IMG/VR virus record: IMGVR_UViG_3300047552_001188
Location: 1 to 40,309 of that record
Length of the DNA: 40,309 nt
Origin: a virus
Strand: one strand, 5' to 3'
Shown here in pieces: positions 11,701 through 18,249 of this stretch. The notes beneath the pieces are model-generated. The model searched no databases and had not been told where the DNA came from. It saw only the letters and a program-made list of their open reading frames with translations. A program made the translations under genes and the position numbers. The number at the start of each line of letters is the position of its first letter. Position 1 is the stretch's first letter.

Positions 11701-12348
11701 CCCACGATAATTATCCGATGAATTCTTTTTTATTATTGATAATGGTTTTGTTAAAGACAATGGTAATGTTATAAAGGTCGGATCCAATCCTATGGTATTA
11801 GCATCCAATCGGAAGAATGACTTTGGAGCGGTAAATGGTAGGACATAACCCCGATACCGTATGTCTTCCGCCTGTAATTCTCTTATACCAAACCCTTTAA
11901 CAATATAAACAACTGGAAGTGGGTTTGTGAAACTAAAAGAAGAACCATCTGGTGAATCCACAGTTGACGGGAATATTGAATAAGCGGGTATCTCTATATA
12001 CTGCGAAACTTTACCATAAACATATCCTGGATTCAGTGAACCAATAACATCAACGGTTGACGATGTTTTTCCACGGGCCGAATATCTGAGAGTATTTCCG
12101 ATTTTATTGAGAGATTTATAAAGTTTAGCAGTATCTTTGAATATTTCATTAGCAGCGGCGTGTGTATAAAATGAATTTTGTGAACCCTGCATAGCAAGGA
12201 GTTCCATGAGAACTCTAATATTAGAACCTTGAACTTCAAAATCTTTGAAGGTATTGGTTTCTCTGAGGAAGTTTTCATACTCAGTTAATTTCTCAGCGAA
12301 ATCAAATGTTGTATAATCCAAACTTCTTTTTTCTTTTGATTGTTGCAT
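8740..12348 (-). CDS. baseplate wedge protein, gp6/baseplate J-like
   Basis: The N-terminus (residues 12-100) matches the T4 gp6 pattern: DFAEKLTEYENFL, TFKDFEVQGSNIRVLMELLA, then the conserved YTHAAANEIF and the LRYSARG segment. The C-terminal third has baseplate J-like features (VSLNDYERYVKETF, VDVAIRYKK). gp6 forms the dimeric wedge core of contractile-tail baseplates. The protein is 1202 aa against about 660 in T4. Much of the excess is three tandem beta-repeats at about 483-545, 553-612 and 640-697, sharing a pattern like Q-L-PN-NV-V-Y-GF-I. It starts one base after the gp25-like stop with no clear SD, so it probably depends on coupling. Confidence 0.88.
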   Translation of the reverse strand: MQQSKEKRSLDYTTFDFAEKLTEYENFLRETNTFKDFEVQGSNIRVLMELLAMQGSQNSFYTHAAANEIFKDTAKLYKSLNKIGNTLRYSARGKTSSTVDVIGSLNPGYVYGKVSQYIEIPAYSIFPSTVDSPDGSSFSFTNPLPVVYIVKGFGIRELQAEDIRYRGYVLPFTAPKSFFRLDANTIGLDPTFITLPLSLTKPLSIIKKNSSDNYRGFDTENYPLTNKSDNQSVGQPFNKTIRTQEYGSTLVPNTSYALVFNLDTSTSSPYLTIAESSNVINDKQDDVICTFTLEPTDSTEAFYSLKIDEMRSHNRFYVGVTGLRNLESCRIEYDPIPGRDNSVERMKLVVNKDGNSAPLSVLVNGKIFTFNSGVIYSQKIPVDFWDTGVEEYNVHLVITDELSPETNYGAQLLITSQEPISNQITIAKINTKYTDPQTNTRTLESTSGKRFGDMKFVEKSKIKTSEQKAGRLYFQRGERLQRIIFDSPFVKSENEDIVSYITNITPEGNVRTWYANKTDKGFDIYIEPESQFEGYVAWTATRTIEGNFKEVQVEFNESIPSALNLQGSSSNYMVQLTPNENIQVWYEDPTPYGFKIRTEKEFTGKISWSIFNYFGGDMVPVEVESAYRQRGTIVVNPSDAENGVEITLDVPMNERNYAIQLIPNKNVNVFYSNKTSNGFFIKAEQTKEIVTVDWYVDSSEDYLFQKHGEIDFAGQSSNELQIPGLYFSNVPETFEIPNLIQGNVCFTYINSNTVVDSSNNGMKMSLDPSRQFQTDVRFIVDDLTISTNGIRVFVKNERGTWDEWKRAGTGFDEDVSPGNLVFFVKVNPDKKVIIEFGDGEVWGESILNKEAFILGLKSIGKDGDISKNVLSDNIIVSQYILGNDTTNISFEKNFVSLLGLKSSAYFEGGKTITSIIDSEKTKLRDGDLRIIQNKNAFGGNEVESVDEIRQNLTNSFIRQDRNVSLNDYERYVKETFNNYLQESKVLSYEQAKSEGLITGNQNYWFNHIFIIGLNKDGSNVISRNLKDAMINSLNGSTFKMLGAQHEILEAKWVPVDVAIRYKKTRFGSAEQVETQMRKNVQDFFNPKNHTLGGKISHSDMVSLLKVDYVESVEVMLNKDPNNNFNANDYDINIRQSSTDIDISRRNKLMTLVAKDPSLIKVFQPLFDTMKTDGTREWNYSLDIQFGSYEFPKIGDVIIKRED

Positions 12349-12349
12349 T

Positions 12350-12742
12350 TTATAGCGCCTGTAGTCTAAAGTTTATGGTATCTCTCGTTTGTGTCGCACG
12401 TATACTATATGTAACTCGTATCTCATATGAAGAAGTATCATCGTCCATTATAACATCAATAGCAGAAGGTATTATTCTCGGTTCATATCCTATATTCATT
12501 TCTATATCTTTTCCTATCCGCATAGCGGTATTCTCATTATAAGGCTCAAAAAGATAAAGATTCAAATTACATCCAAACTCAGGATTTAACGGACGCGATC
12601 CTTTTACAGTATTTATGATGTTAAAAATAGACTGACGAATGGCTTCCTCGTCCCCCTTCATTGATATATCTTTATCAACACCCAAATCCATATTGAATGG
12701 TAAGTCATTGTAAAGAAATTGTCTCTTTAGTGAACGGGGCAT
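12350..12742 (-). CDS. baseplate wedge protein, gp25-like
   Basis: 130 aa, the usual gp25/GPW length. It shows the family pattern DEEAIRQSIFNIINT, RPLNPEFGCNLNLYLFEP, and the conserved GYEPRI segment near residue 88. gp25 proteins are lysozyme-like in fold only and bridge the baseplate wedge to the sheath initiator. It is the first gene of a gp25-gp6-giant unit and sits behind an exact TATAAATA motif and a GAAGG ribosome site. The family call is strong. Confidence 0.92.
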   Translation of the reverse strand: MPRSLKRQFLYNDLPFNMDLGVDKDISMKGDEEAIRQSIFNIINTVKGSRPLNPEFGCNLNLYLFEPYNENTAMRIGKDIEMNIGYEPRIIPSAIDVIMDDDTSSYEIRVTYSIRATQTRDTINFRLQAL

Positions 12743-12760
12743 AAATAATCCTTCATAGAT

Positions 12761-12768
12761 TATTTATA
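12761..12768 (-). promoter_or_regulatory. T4-type late promoter TATAAATA
   Basis: Exact T4 late consensus on the minus strand in the 40-base gap between the gp5-like and gp25-like genes, 18 bases upstream of the gp25 ATG, with GAAGG between. It implies a sigma-gp55-like late factor encoded elsewhere. Confidence 0.6.
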
Positions 12769-12782
12769 CGTTTGTCTCTTTA

Positions 12783-14414
12783 TCAACCTTCAAGATCGAA
12801 GAAAGTAAAGGTCGATGGTGGGGGTGTGTTAATAGGAGGCAAAGACTGCCCACTGAATACTTCAGTATATGCAGGTGGGTTTGGCGTTTCTAAGGTAGTA
12901 ACCGCTCCCGTAACAAATACAAGAGGTGTTGGTGGAACTGGTGGAGCGGGTGACAAAGGAGTTCCGGGATATGGTGCCGAGAATCCAGCAATTGGACCTG
13001 GGAAGCAACCTGGATGGCGAGCGTTTACCACCTGCGCATTACAAGTTTTATCGCCACCAAACCCACCAGCATCTATTCTAAATTTAGAACCACCGTCAAC
13101 ATGGAAACCTCCAGGTTTGGAGGTAACGCTATATTGCATACACTTGAAAGAAGTTGTTGTAGCATTTGTAACATTCATTGAAGTACCGGTCTTTATATTG
13201 AACTCGGTACCAGCCTCAAATGATATAGACTTCGCTGCTTTAAATGCTATTTCATCATCACATGTGACCGATGTTTTCTTAACAGCATGTATATTCAAAG
13301 TAGCATCTGTCTTCATGAAAATATCTTTATTGGCATGTATTTGTATCTGGTCCGTAGCATGTACATTGGTTTTACCCTTTGTATCAATGTTACAATCGCC
13401 CTTTTCGACGATAATACTTACATTTCCCTCACGACATACAATGCCGACATTCTTTTTCACACTTACCTGACAATCACCATCAATCTGTACAGATTTAGAT
13501 TTTTTGACAAATACTTCAAAATCACCACCTATATGCAATTCATAATTATTTCCGACCAAATGCTCAAAATCATTAGCAGTTCCTTTTTGACCGCTATTCT
13601 TAAACTCATTATTACCAACCATTACTTTACGCTGACCATTATGCTCAATATATTCAATGGTTCCTTTATGAATGATATAGTGTTTCTCTAAACCTTTCTT
13701 ATTAACGACGATATGTGTTACCCCACCTGGACTGGTGTAACTCGTTATATGATAATTTTCTATATCATCTATATTAAATATCTCTAATTTTGGTTTTTCA
13801 TTGATTAATTTTAACTTAGCATTTTGAGTTGGAATATCGGTTCCCTTATGCTCAATGCTGTCCAAAATCTTTTGGAACTCGTCACGCCAGTAGTTAACAT
13901 TATCACGCTTAATCTTTATGTCGCTAACTATTTTATTCTTTTGACTAACCCAATCGTCTTTTTTAGGAGCAGCAGCCCAGTAGTGAGGGCGGGTGTGGTC
14001 GCCGTTTTCAAAGAAAACCCAAACCATAGAACCTTTACGCGGAACCCCACCGAAATAACCACCCGTTCCTTCTTTTTTCATGACGGTATCTACGAAATCT
14101 TCCGTCAAAGAAGTTGTATTCCTTGGCGGTGGGGAAAATGTGCTTCCCTCTGGAGAGTATCTTTTTGGACTCCCATCCTCTTTACAATCTAAATTTTTAC
14201 CACCGGAGTAGTTAAGAGCGAGACAAGGCTCCGCCCATGGAAGATGATCAACTGGCGTTTCTTTATCATCAAGTGAATGCATTCCAAGTATTCTTACCCT
14301 AACACGACCAATATCAATTGGGTCGGCGTTATCCTCTACGATAGCACGATAATTTCCTTGGAATGTAAAAACATCACTTCCAATATCACTGATGTCTGCG
14401 CCAATTGGTGTCAT
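12783..14414 (-). CDS. baseplate hub spike, gp5/VgrG-like
   Basis: This 543-aa protein has an N-terminal OB-fold of the gp5 type at about 18-150, with GRVRVRILGMHS, LPWAEPCLAL, KGSMVWVFFENGD and RPHYWAAAP. A linker follows, then a repetitive beta-helix at about 225-420 with short strands such as YELHIGGDFEVFVKK and GDCNIDTKGKTNVHATDQ. The C-terminal 90 residues are Gly/Pro-rich and end in a Phe-rich tail. gp5 forms the trimeric membrane-piercing needle. The lysozyme domain that T4 gp5 carries between these parts is not visible; the linker is only about 75 residues. Synteny with gp25 and gp6 supports the call. Confidence 0.88.
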   Translation of the reverse strand: MTPIGADISDIGSDVFTFQGNYRAIVEDNADPIDIGRVRVRILGMHSLDDKETPVDHLPWAEPCLALNYSGGKNLDCKEDGSPKRYSPEGSTFSPPPRNTTSLTEDFVDTVMKKEGTGGYFGGVPRKGSMVWVFFENGDHTRPHYWAAAPKKDDWVSQKNKIVSDIKIKRDNVNYWRDEFQKILDSIEHKGTDIPTQNAKLKLINEKPKLEIFNIDDIENYHITSYTSPGGVTHIVVNKKGLEKHYIIHKGTIEYIEHNGQRKVMVGNNEFKNSGQKGTANDFEHLVGNNYELHIGGDFEVFVKKSKSVQIDGDCQVSVKKNVGIVCREGNVSIIVEKGDCNIDTKGKTNVHATDQIQIHANKDIFMKTDATLNIHAVKKTSVTCDDEIAFKAAKSISFEAGTEFNIKTGTSMNVTNATTTSFKCMQYSVTSKPGGFHVDGGSKFRIDAGGFGGDKTCNAQVVNARHPGCFPGPIAGFSAPYPGTPLSPAPPVPPTPLVFVTGAVTTLETPNPPAYTEVFSGQSLPPINTPPPSTFTFFDLEG

Positions 14415-14426
14415 TAAATCACCCTA

Positions 14427-14984
14427 TTAGTAGAAAAATACATTCCAAACTGCTTGACCTTCGGCATTCTTACTCTCCATAACAGATAAACCCCTATACA
14501 TCCATGTTTCCGATTTCCCATACTCTATGAGATTTCTATATTCAGCGGGAGTCGCTGGTATTTCAACAATATGTCCCGACATAACTTTAATATTTGGGTT
14601 TACACTTTCGGTGCGTGGTTGTTGGTTTATTTTACTACCCTCGGGTGGAACATTATTCTCGGGGCGAGGGCCGCTTTTAGCTTCTACGGAAACTACATTA
14701 TTATGCGAAGGTGTTACCTGCTGTGTTTGATTTGGGATAGAAACATCTATAAAAAGAGACGGTATTTTTTCACGCCACTTAGAGAAAAATTGTTTGAATA
14801 CATCTGTTTCTTTATGAGCGTTAATGTATTCATATATTTTTTTACGGCACCCACATTTTGGATTATCCTGAAACGATACAACATCTGCCTTTATATCGGG
14901 TGCTATACTAAGTAAATCTTCTCTATATTTATCATCAGTTCTTATCTTGTCAAGAAAAAGTGGAACGTTGAGAACTTCTGGCAT
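14427..14984 (-). CDS. unknown tail-cluster protein with CxC motif
   Basis: 185 aa, unrecognised. Residues 1-90 look helical and include NPKCGCRKKIYEYI, a possible metal-binding or redox CxC. Residues 90-130 are a Pro/Asn-rich linker, and the last 50 residues form a compact aromatic-rich module ending WNVFFY. It sits directly upstream of the spike gene with a strong AAGGAG site that overlaps the preceding stop region, so it is likely a minor tail component or chaperone of the spike. That role is inference from position only. Confidence 0.7.
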   Translation of the reverse strand: MPEVLNVPLFLDKIRTDDKYREDLLSIAPDIKADVVSFQDNPKCGCRKKIYEYINAHKETDVFKQFFSKWREKIPSLFIDVSIPNQTQQVTPSHNNVVSVEAKSGPRPENNVPPEGSKINQQPRTESVNPNIKVMSGHIVEIPATPAEYRNLIEYGKSETWMYRGLSVMESKNAEGQAVWNVFFY

Positions 14985-14994
14985 TTTAATCTCC

Positions 14995-15288
14995 TTATAT
15001 TATTTCTTTATCTACTAATATACAAGTTACAAAGTGTGTAACCAATCCGCAAAATATATTCGAAACCACATAATACGCCCCAATTTCATAAAAAGGATCA
15101 CATATTAGTATCGAACACACAACACCAAACCAAAACGACATGCATTTCGGACATAACCAAGGTTTTCTTAACATCGGATAATCTGCCATTTTATTCCGCA
15201 ATGGTCTGAAAATATCCGAGTCGGACCACATCTTTGTTAATGATATGGATGCGACTAACATAAAGAAAAGCATTAGTAACGGTATCAT
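14995..15288 (-). CDS. small membrane protein with CPxC-x2-FWxG motif
   Basis: This 97-aa protein has three hydrophobic segments (about 1-18, 51-64, 70-92). The motif LCPKCMSFWFGV (about 45-56) is preceded by an IFRPLRNK segment. The same arrangement, including the IF..FR..L stretch before the cysteines, recurs in the 117-aa protein at 29192-29545. The CPxCxxFWxG signature resembles DUF1360-type small membrane proteins of unknown function. It is the first gene of the tail-spike unit, behind GATAAATA and a terminator. Membrane location is fairly sure; function is unknown. Confidence 0.7.
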   Translation of the reverse strand: MIPLLMLFFMLVASISLTKMWSDSDIFRPLRNKMADYPMLRKPWLCPKCMSFWFGVVCSILICDPFYEIGAYYVVSNIFCGLVTHFVTCILVDKEII

Positions 15289-15313
15289 GATTCTTATTAT
15301 ACTCTGTCTTAGA

Positions 15314-15321
15314 TATTTATC
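15314..15321 (-). promoter_or_regulatory. late promoter-like motif GATAAATA
   Basis: GATAAATA on the minus strand, 25 bases upstream of the ATG at 15288 and immediately after the U-run of the terminator at 15321-15355. It would restart transcription for the baseplate operon. Confidence 0.45.
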
Positions 15322-15355
15322 AAAAAAAGAAACCCGAGGGTTACTCGGGTTTCTT
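15321..15355 (-). terminator. rho-independent terminator
   Basis: A perfect 12-bp stem (15327-15338 with 15344-15355, AAGAAACCCGAG arms) has a 5-base loop and is followed on the minus strand by seven U. It ends the 84-aa gene at 15380-15634. Confidence 0.88.
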
Positions 15356-15379
15356 AGTAGTTATATTATAACTTTATTA

Positions 15380-15634
15380 TCACATAACAGTCTGGACGGT
15401 GAACTTCTTGTCATCCACCTTTACCTTCGTGCAGCGGACAAGATCACCACCGTAGCGAAGAGATGCCTTCTGAGCGGCATCATAAGTGGCAAACCTCTGA
15501 GCAGCAGAGCGACGGGCCTTGGTCCAGCGATATGCGGGCTGATTCATATTGGTTCGACTGCGGCGGTGAGTAAGATACTCTCCACCTGTGATACGGTTGC
15601 GGACGATGAAGTATTCGGTTGCGGTAACATTCAT
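15380..15634 (-). CDS. small basic unknown protein
   Basis: The ATG at 15634 is chosen because a strong AAGGAG lies just upstream; the longer open frame to 15742 has no such site. The product is 84 aa, begins MNVTATEYFIVRNRITGGEY, and is Lys/Arg-rich (RSAAQRFATYDAAQKASLRYGG in outline), with no recognised motif. Its GC content is higher than its neighbours. It is a single-gene unit with its own promoter candidate and a strong terminator, and it diverges from the FkbM gene. Such isolated, strongly signalled genes are often host-acting accessory genes; that is inference. Confidence 0.75.
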   Translation of the reverse strand: MNVTATEYFIVRNRITGGEYLTHRRSRTNMNQPAYRWTKARRSAAQRFATYDAAQKASLRYGGDLVRCTKVKVDDKKFTVQTVM

Positions 15635-15657
15635 ATGTTTTTCTCCTTGTGAGATAT

Positions 15658-15672
15658 AGGGGAGAATCCCCT
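15658..15672. promoter_or_regulatory. palindrome in divergent intergenic region
   Basis: AGGGGA-GAA-TCCCCT, a perfect 6-bp inverted repeat with a 3-base spacer. It lies just upstream of the ribosome site of the 84-aa gene and between two divergent genes. It could be an operator or a 5'-UTR hairpin. Confidence 0.4.
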
Positions 15673-15686
15673 TGGTTGATAAGTAT

Positions 15687-15714
15687 AGTATAAGCGGGTT
15701 TCTAAATATTACAA
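15687..15714 (-). promoter_or_regulatory. sigma70-like promoter for the 84-aa gene
   Basis: On the minus strand TTGTAA (15714-15709), a 16-base spacer, then TATACT (15692-15687). It points to the gene starting at 15634. A second TATACT overlaps it at 15687-15682. Confidence 0.4.
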
Positions 15715-15724
15715 TGGAGGAATC

Positions 15725-16378
15725 ATGGCATACTATGATCACATATCATGTTCAAGTGAATGGCAGAAAAAACATAACTACGACAATATTGTGCGTGATG
15801 ATGCGTATTGCGTGAATGGAATACCGGAACCTTCATGGGTTCTTGATGTAGGGGCAAACTTCGGTGTTTTTTCGGCAAGATGTCGTCAGTTATTCGGTAA
15901 AAATCCTTTTATTCTGGCGATAGAGGGCGATTCTGATACTTATAAGCATTTGCTAATAAATTCATTACGGTACGGGTTTGATACCATTTTGGCGCCTATT
16001 GGTTCGCTGGACGGTAAATCTGTGAAAACATATGGTAAAAACAATACAAACAATCCTGGAAGTTGGCAAGTAAAAGAACAAGAAGGACCGTGTAACGGTG
16101 GGTGTACCAGGACACTGGAAAGTTTAATTATAGAATACGGTGTGAATCTTAGCAAGCGTGGGATACTAAAAATTGACTGTGAAGGGTGTGAAAGATATAT
16201 TATATTGAACCTGGATTTAATGCGCTGCATGTGGCAGATATCCATGGAGTATCATTTATTTGACGAGGAAATAAAAGATATAGCCTTATGGTTTCATAAC
16301 GAGATACAGAAAACACACGATGTTATTAGACAGGGAAATGGTAAGATATACGAGTGCGTGTATCGTAAAAGAACTTGA
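15725..16378 (+). CDS. FkbM-family methyltransferase
   Basis: 217 aa. The SAM-binding motif I is WVLDVGANFGVFS (38-50). The acidic AIEGD follows at about 65-69, and the FkbM signature LKIDCEGCE lies at 148-156. FkbM enzymes are O-methyltransferases that usually act on sugar hydroxyls or polyketides; in phage and surface-polysaccharide clusters they methylate glycans. It is one of only two plus-strand genes here, has a GGAGG site five bases before the ATG, and faces the glycosyltransferase/sulfotransferase island, which suggests a shared glycan substrate. Several Cys (GPCNGGC, DCEGCE) are unusual in number. Confidence 0.85.
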   Translation: MAYYDHISCSSEWQKKHNYDNIVRDDAYCVNGIPEPSWVLDVGANFGVFSARCRQLFGKNPFILAIEGDSDTYKHLLINSLRYGFDTILAPIGSLDGKSVKTYGKNNTNNPGSWQVKEQEGPCNGGCTRTLESLIIEYGVNLSKRGILKIDCEGCERYIILNLDLMRCMWQISMEYHLFDEEIKDIALWFHNEIQKTHDVIRQGNGKIYECVYRKRT

Positions 16379-16413
16379 ATAGAAGTTATAAGTTTATAAT
16401 ACCGGATTACATA

Positions 16414-16440
16414 TTGACTTGGGTTGGGAATCAATATACT
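16414..16440 (+). promoter_or_regulatory. sigma70-like promoter for secreted protein
   Basis: TTGACT (16414-16419), a 15-base spacer, TATACT (16435-16440), upstream of the ATG at 16469 with AAGGA between. The short spacer lowers confidence. Confidence 0.45.
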
Positions 16441-16468
16441 AGAAGCATAACCTACAAGGAAACCCTTT

Positions 16469-17068
16469 ATGAATCGTGTGACTGCTACTATCCTGTCCCT
16501 TGCCCTGGCTGCTTCGGCTGGCTGGGCTGCCGATCCTCCTGAGAAGAAGGATGTCCCCCTGCCTCCAGCCGTGGTGAATGCCGAGAATGCTGCCCTAGCT
16601 GCCGCAGACAAGGCTCGCAGCGTCTATATCAAGGCTATAGAAGCCGAGGTAAAGAAGCTACAGGCGGCTCTGGAGAAGGAGAAGCAGGCTGCTACCAAGG
16701 CAGGAAATCTTGAGCTTGCGCTGGCTATCAAGGCGAAGCAGGAAGCGATGACTGTGGATGCTGTAGTGGCGAAGGGGGCGGAGAGCGGTGGGGATTTGCT
16801 TGGGGAGGGGAAGGTGGATGTGGCTAAGGTGATTGTGGGGAAGTGGGGAAGTGATGGTGTTGTTAGATGGGAATTCTTTTCGGATGGAACAGGAAAGCAT
16901 TTCAATGATAAATTAGTATTTCAAATTAAATATTCCAAAATAGATGGTTCTGACGATTCATATAGCATCATACAAGGAGTTAGTAAACGCGAAATTGTTA
17001 TTACAGGAAAACAGTCCGCTAAGGAAATACTCGGTGGAACGACACGAATTCTAGAACCAATGAAGTGA
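16469..17068 (+). CDS. secreted coiled-coil protein, likely host-derived cargo
   Basis: 199 aa. It starts with a Sec signal peptide (MNRVTATILSLALAASAGWA, probable cut after A20-A21). An Ala/Lys/Glu-rich helical coiled coil follows at about 35-95 (KKLQAALEKEKQAATKAGNL). The C-terminal beta-rich module contains VGKWG and WEFFSDGTG. DNA for roughly the first 125 codons is visibly GC-rich, while the last 75 codons match the AT-rich phage. Such helical-plus-GxW modules recall exported proteins of planctomycetes (recollection, unverified). It has its own promoter, ends two bases from the convergent APS kinase gene, and is probably a moron gene acting in the host envelope. Confidence 0.8.
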   Translation: MNRVTATILSLALAASAGWAADPPEKKDVPLPPAVVNAENAALAAADKARSVYIKAIEAEVKKLQAALEKEKQAATKAGNLELALAIKAKQEAMTVDAVVAKGAESGGDLLGEGKVDVAKVIVGKWGSDGVVRWEFFSDGTGKHFNDKLVFQIKYSKIDGSDDSYSIIQGVSKREIVITGKQSAKEILGGTTRILEPMK

Positions 17069-17070
17069 AA

Positions 17071-17592
17071 TCATATATTGTAATCTGTAAATTCTTCGGG
17101 GAATGCTTTCAACATACACTTTATTGATTCGTCAATTGTCATAATTTCAGTATCAATTGTCAAATCCACGGAAGTTGGTATATCAAATACAGAACCAATT
17201 CCGGTAAAATTTTGTATTTCCCCGTTAATTGCCTTTTTATATAACCCCTTAACATCACGGCGAATGCATTCTTCTACGGAACAATTTAGATAACAAAGTA
17301 ATAAAGAGTCGCCAAGTATATCACGCAACATATTTCTCTGAGAATCTAATGGGGTTATAAATGAGCATATGGTAGAAACTCCGCTACGATTTGCCAACAA
17401 ACATATTTCGGCACATCTTCTTATATTCTCCATTCTATCACCTGGGGAAAAGCCAAGATCCTTACTTATACCATTTCTAAATTCATCACCATCCAATAAC
17501 ATGTATTCCGTGAGATAGTTTTTTTTGATGTAATTAGCAATAGTGGTTTTTCCAGATCCCGATAAACCCATAATCCATATGTTAGTAGGCAT
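17071..17592 (-). CDS. cysC: adenylylsulfate (APS) kinase
   Basis: 173 aa, near the normal CysC length. It shows Walker A GLSGSGKTT (9-17), the APS kinase signature LDGDEFRNGISKDLGFS with GDRMENIRR (33-59), SFITPLDSQRNMLR (77-90) and DVKGLYKKA with a following GIGSVFDIP (113-139). APS kinase phosphorylates adenylylsulfate to PAPS, the sulfate donor for sulfotransferases. A sulfotransferase gene lies three genes upstream in the same unit, so its job is probably to raise PAPS for it. No ATP sulfurylase is present in the window, so APS would come from the host or another phage gene. ATG follows the GT25 stop directly (TAAATG), with GGAG in the upstream gene. Confidence 0.9.
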   Translation of the reverse strand: MPTNIWIMGLSGSGKTTIANYIKKNYLTEYMLLDGDEFRNGISKDLGFSPGDRMENIRRCAEICLLANRSGVSTICSFITPLDSQRNMLRDILGDSLLLCYLNCSVEECIRRDVKGLYKKAINGEIQNFTGIGSVFDIPTSVDLTIDTEIMTIDESIKCMLKAFPEEFTDYNI

Positions 17593-18249
17593 TTAATTAA
17601 CTCCTTTTATTTTGTGATCGAAAGATTTGTTATCAATATTTTTAAAAACACCATTATGTTTTCCATCTTTTCTGAATTTATTAATTATATTTGACATAAA
17701 CGAGCAATTCTGAGCTACTAGATTGGACTTGGTAACAAACATATTGCATGTTTTCACCATACCGGCATACATATCATCAACAGGTTTATTTTTTTTAGTA
17801 ATATTATCTAATACTCGTTTCTTAAAATATGTATTTATTATAAAAAAATGAGCGCCAAAAGTATTTCCCCTCAACCACAAATTATTATCATTTTCTCTTA
17901 CAATTCCTTCTTTCGGGCGATACCCTGAATAATATAGAAACACCATATCCCATTTTAGTTTCTTTAAAGCGTCTTCGTATTCGATACTATGTTTATCAAA
18001 TTCTTCAGTGAAAAAAGCATCATCTTCAATAATAACGGCATGTTTATCATTTGATAGTGACTGATTAATTGCTTTTATGTGACTTTCTGTACATCCTAAT
18101 ACTGGTCTATGTGGGCGATATGATCCTGATACTCTGGTATATGGTATATCATATTTTTTAAGTTGAGAATCAATGAATTTCATTCTGTCAACATCTTTAT
18201 CAAGATTAATAACATATAAACTACATTCGTTTTTCAAAAATTTTATCAT
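17593..18249 (-). CDS. glycosyltransferase family 25
   Basis: 218 aa. It has the GT25 pattern YVINLDKDVDRM (12-23), LGCTESHIKAI (51-61) and VIIEDDAFF (72-80), where EDD is the metal/nucleotide-sugar site. The family includes LPS beta-galactosyltransferases and collagen galactosyltransferases. It lies between the APS kinase and the fucosyltransferase-like gene with an ATGA overlap to the latter, so they are co-translated. The acceptor is unknown: host surface sugar or the phage's collagen-like fibres are both possible. The enzyme class is confident. Confidence 0.88.
   Translation of the reverse strand: MIKFLKNECSLYVINLDKDVDRMKFIDSQLKKYDIPYTRVSGSYRPHRPVLGCTESHIKAINQSLSNDKHAVIIEDDAFFTEEFDKHSIEYEDALKKLKWDMVFLYYSGYRPKEGIVRENDNNLWLRGNTFGAHFFIINTYFKKRVLDNITKKNKPVDDMYAGMVKTCNMFVTKSNLVAQNCSFMSNIINKFRKDGKHNGVFKNIDNKSFDHKIKGVN

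Noticed and set aside
12772-13470. 232-aa plus-strand frame opposite the spike gene
   Set aside because: It shadows the repetitive beta-helix gene; no SD, and the minus gene has clear homology motifs and synteny.
15635-15742. N-terminal extension of the 84-aa protein
   Set aside because: It would cross the AAGGAG site, the palindrome and the divergent promoter region; the internal ATG at 15634 has the ribosome site.
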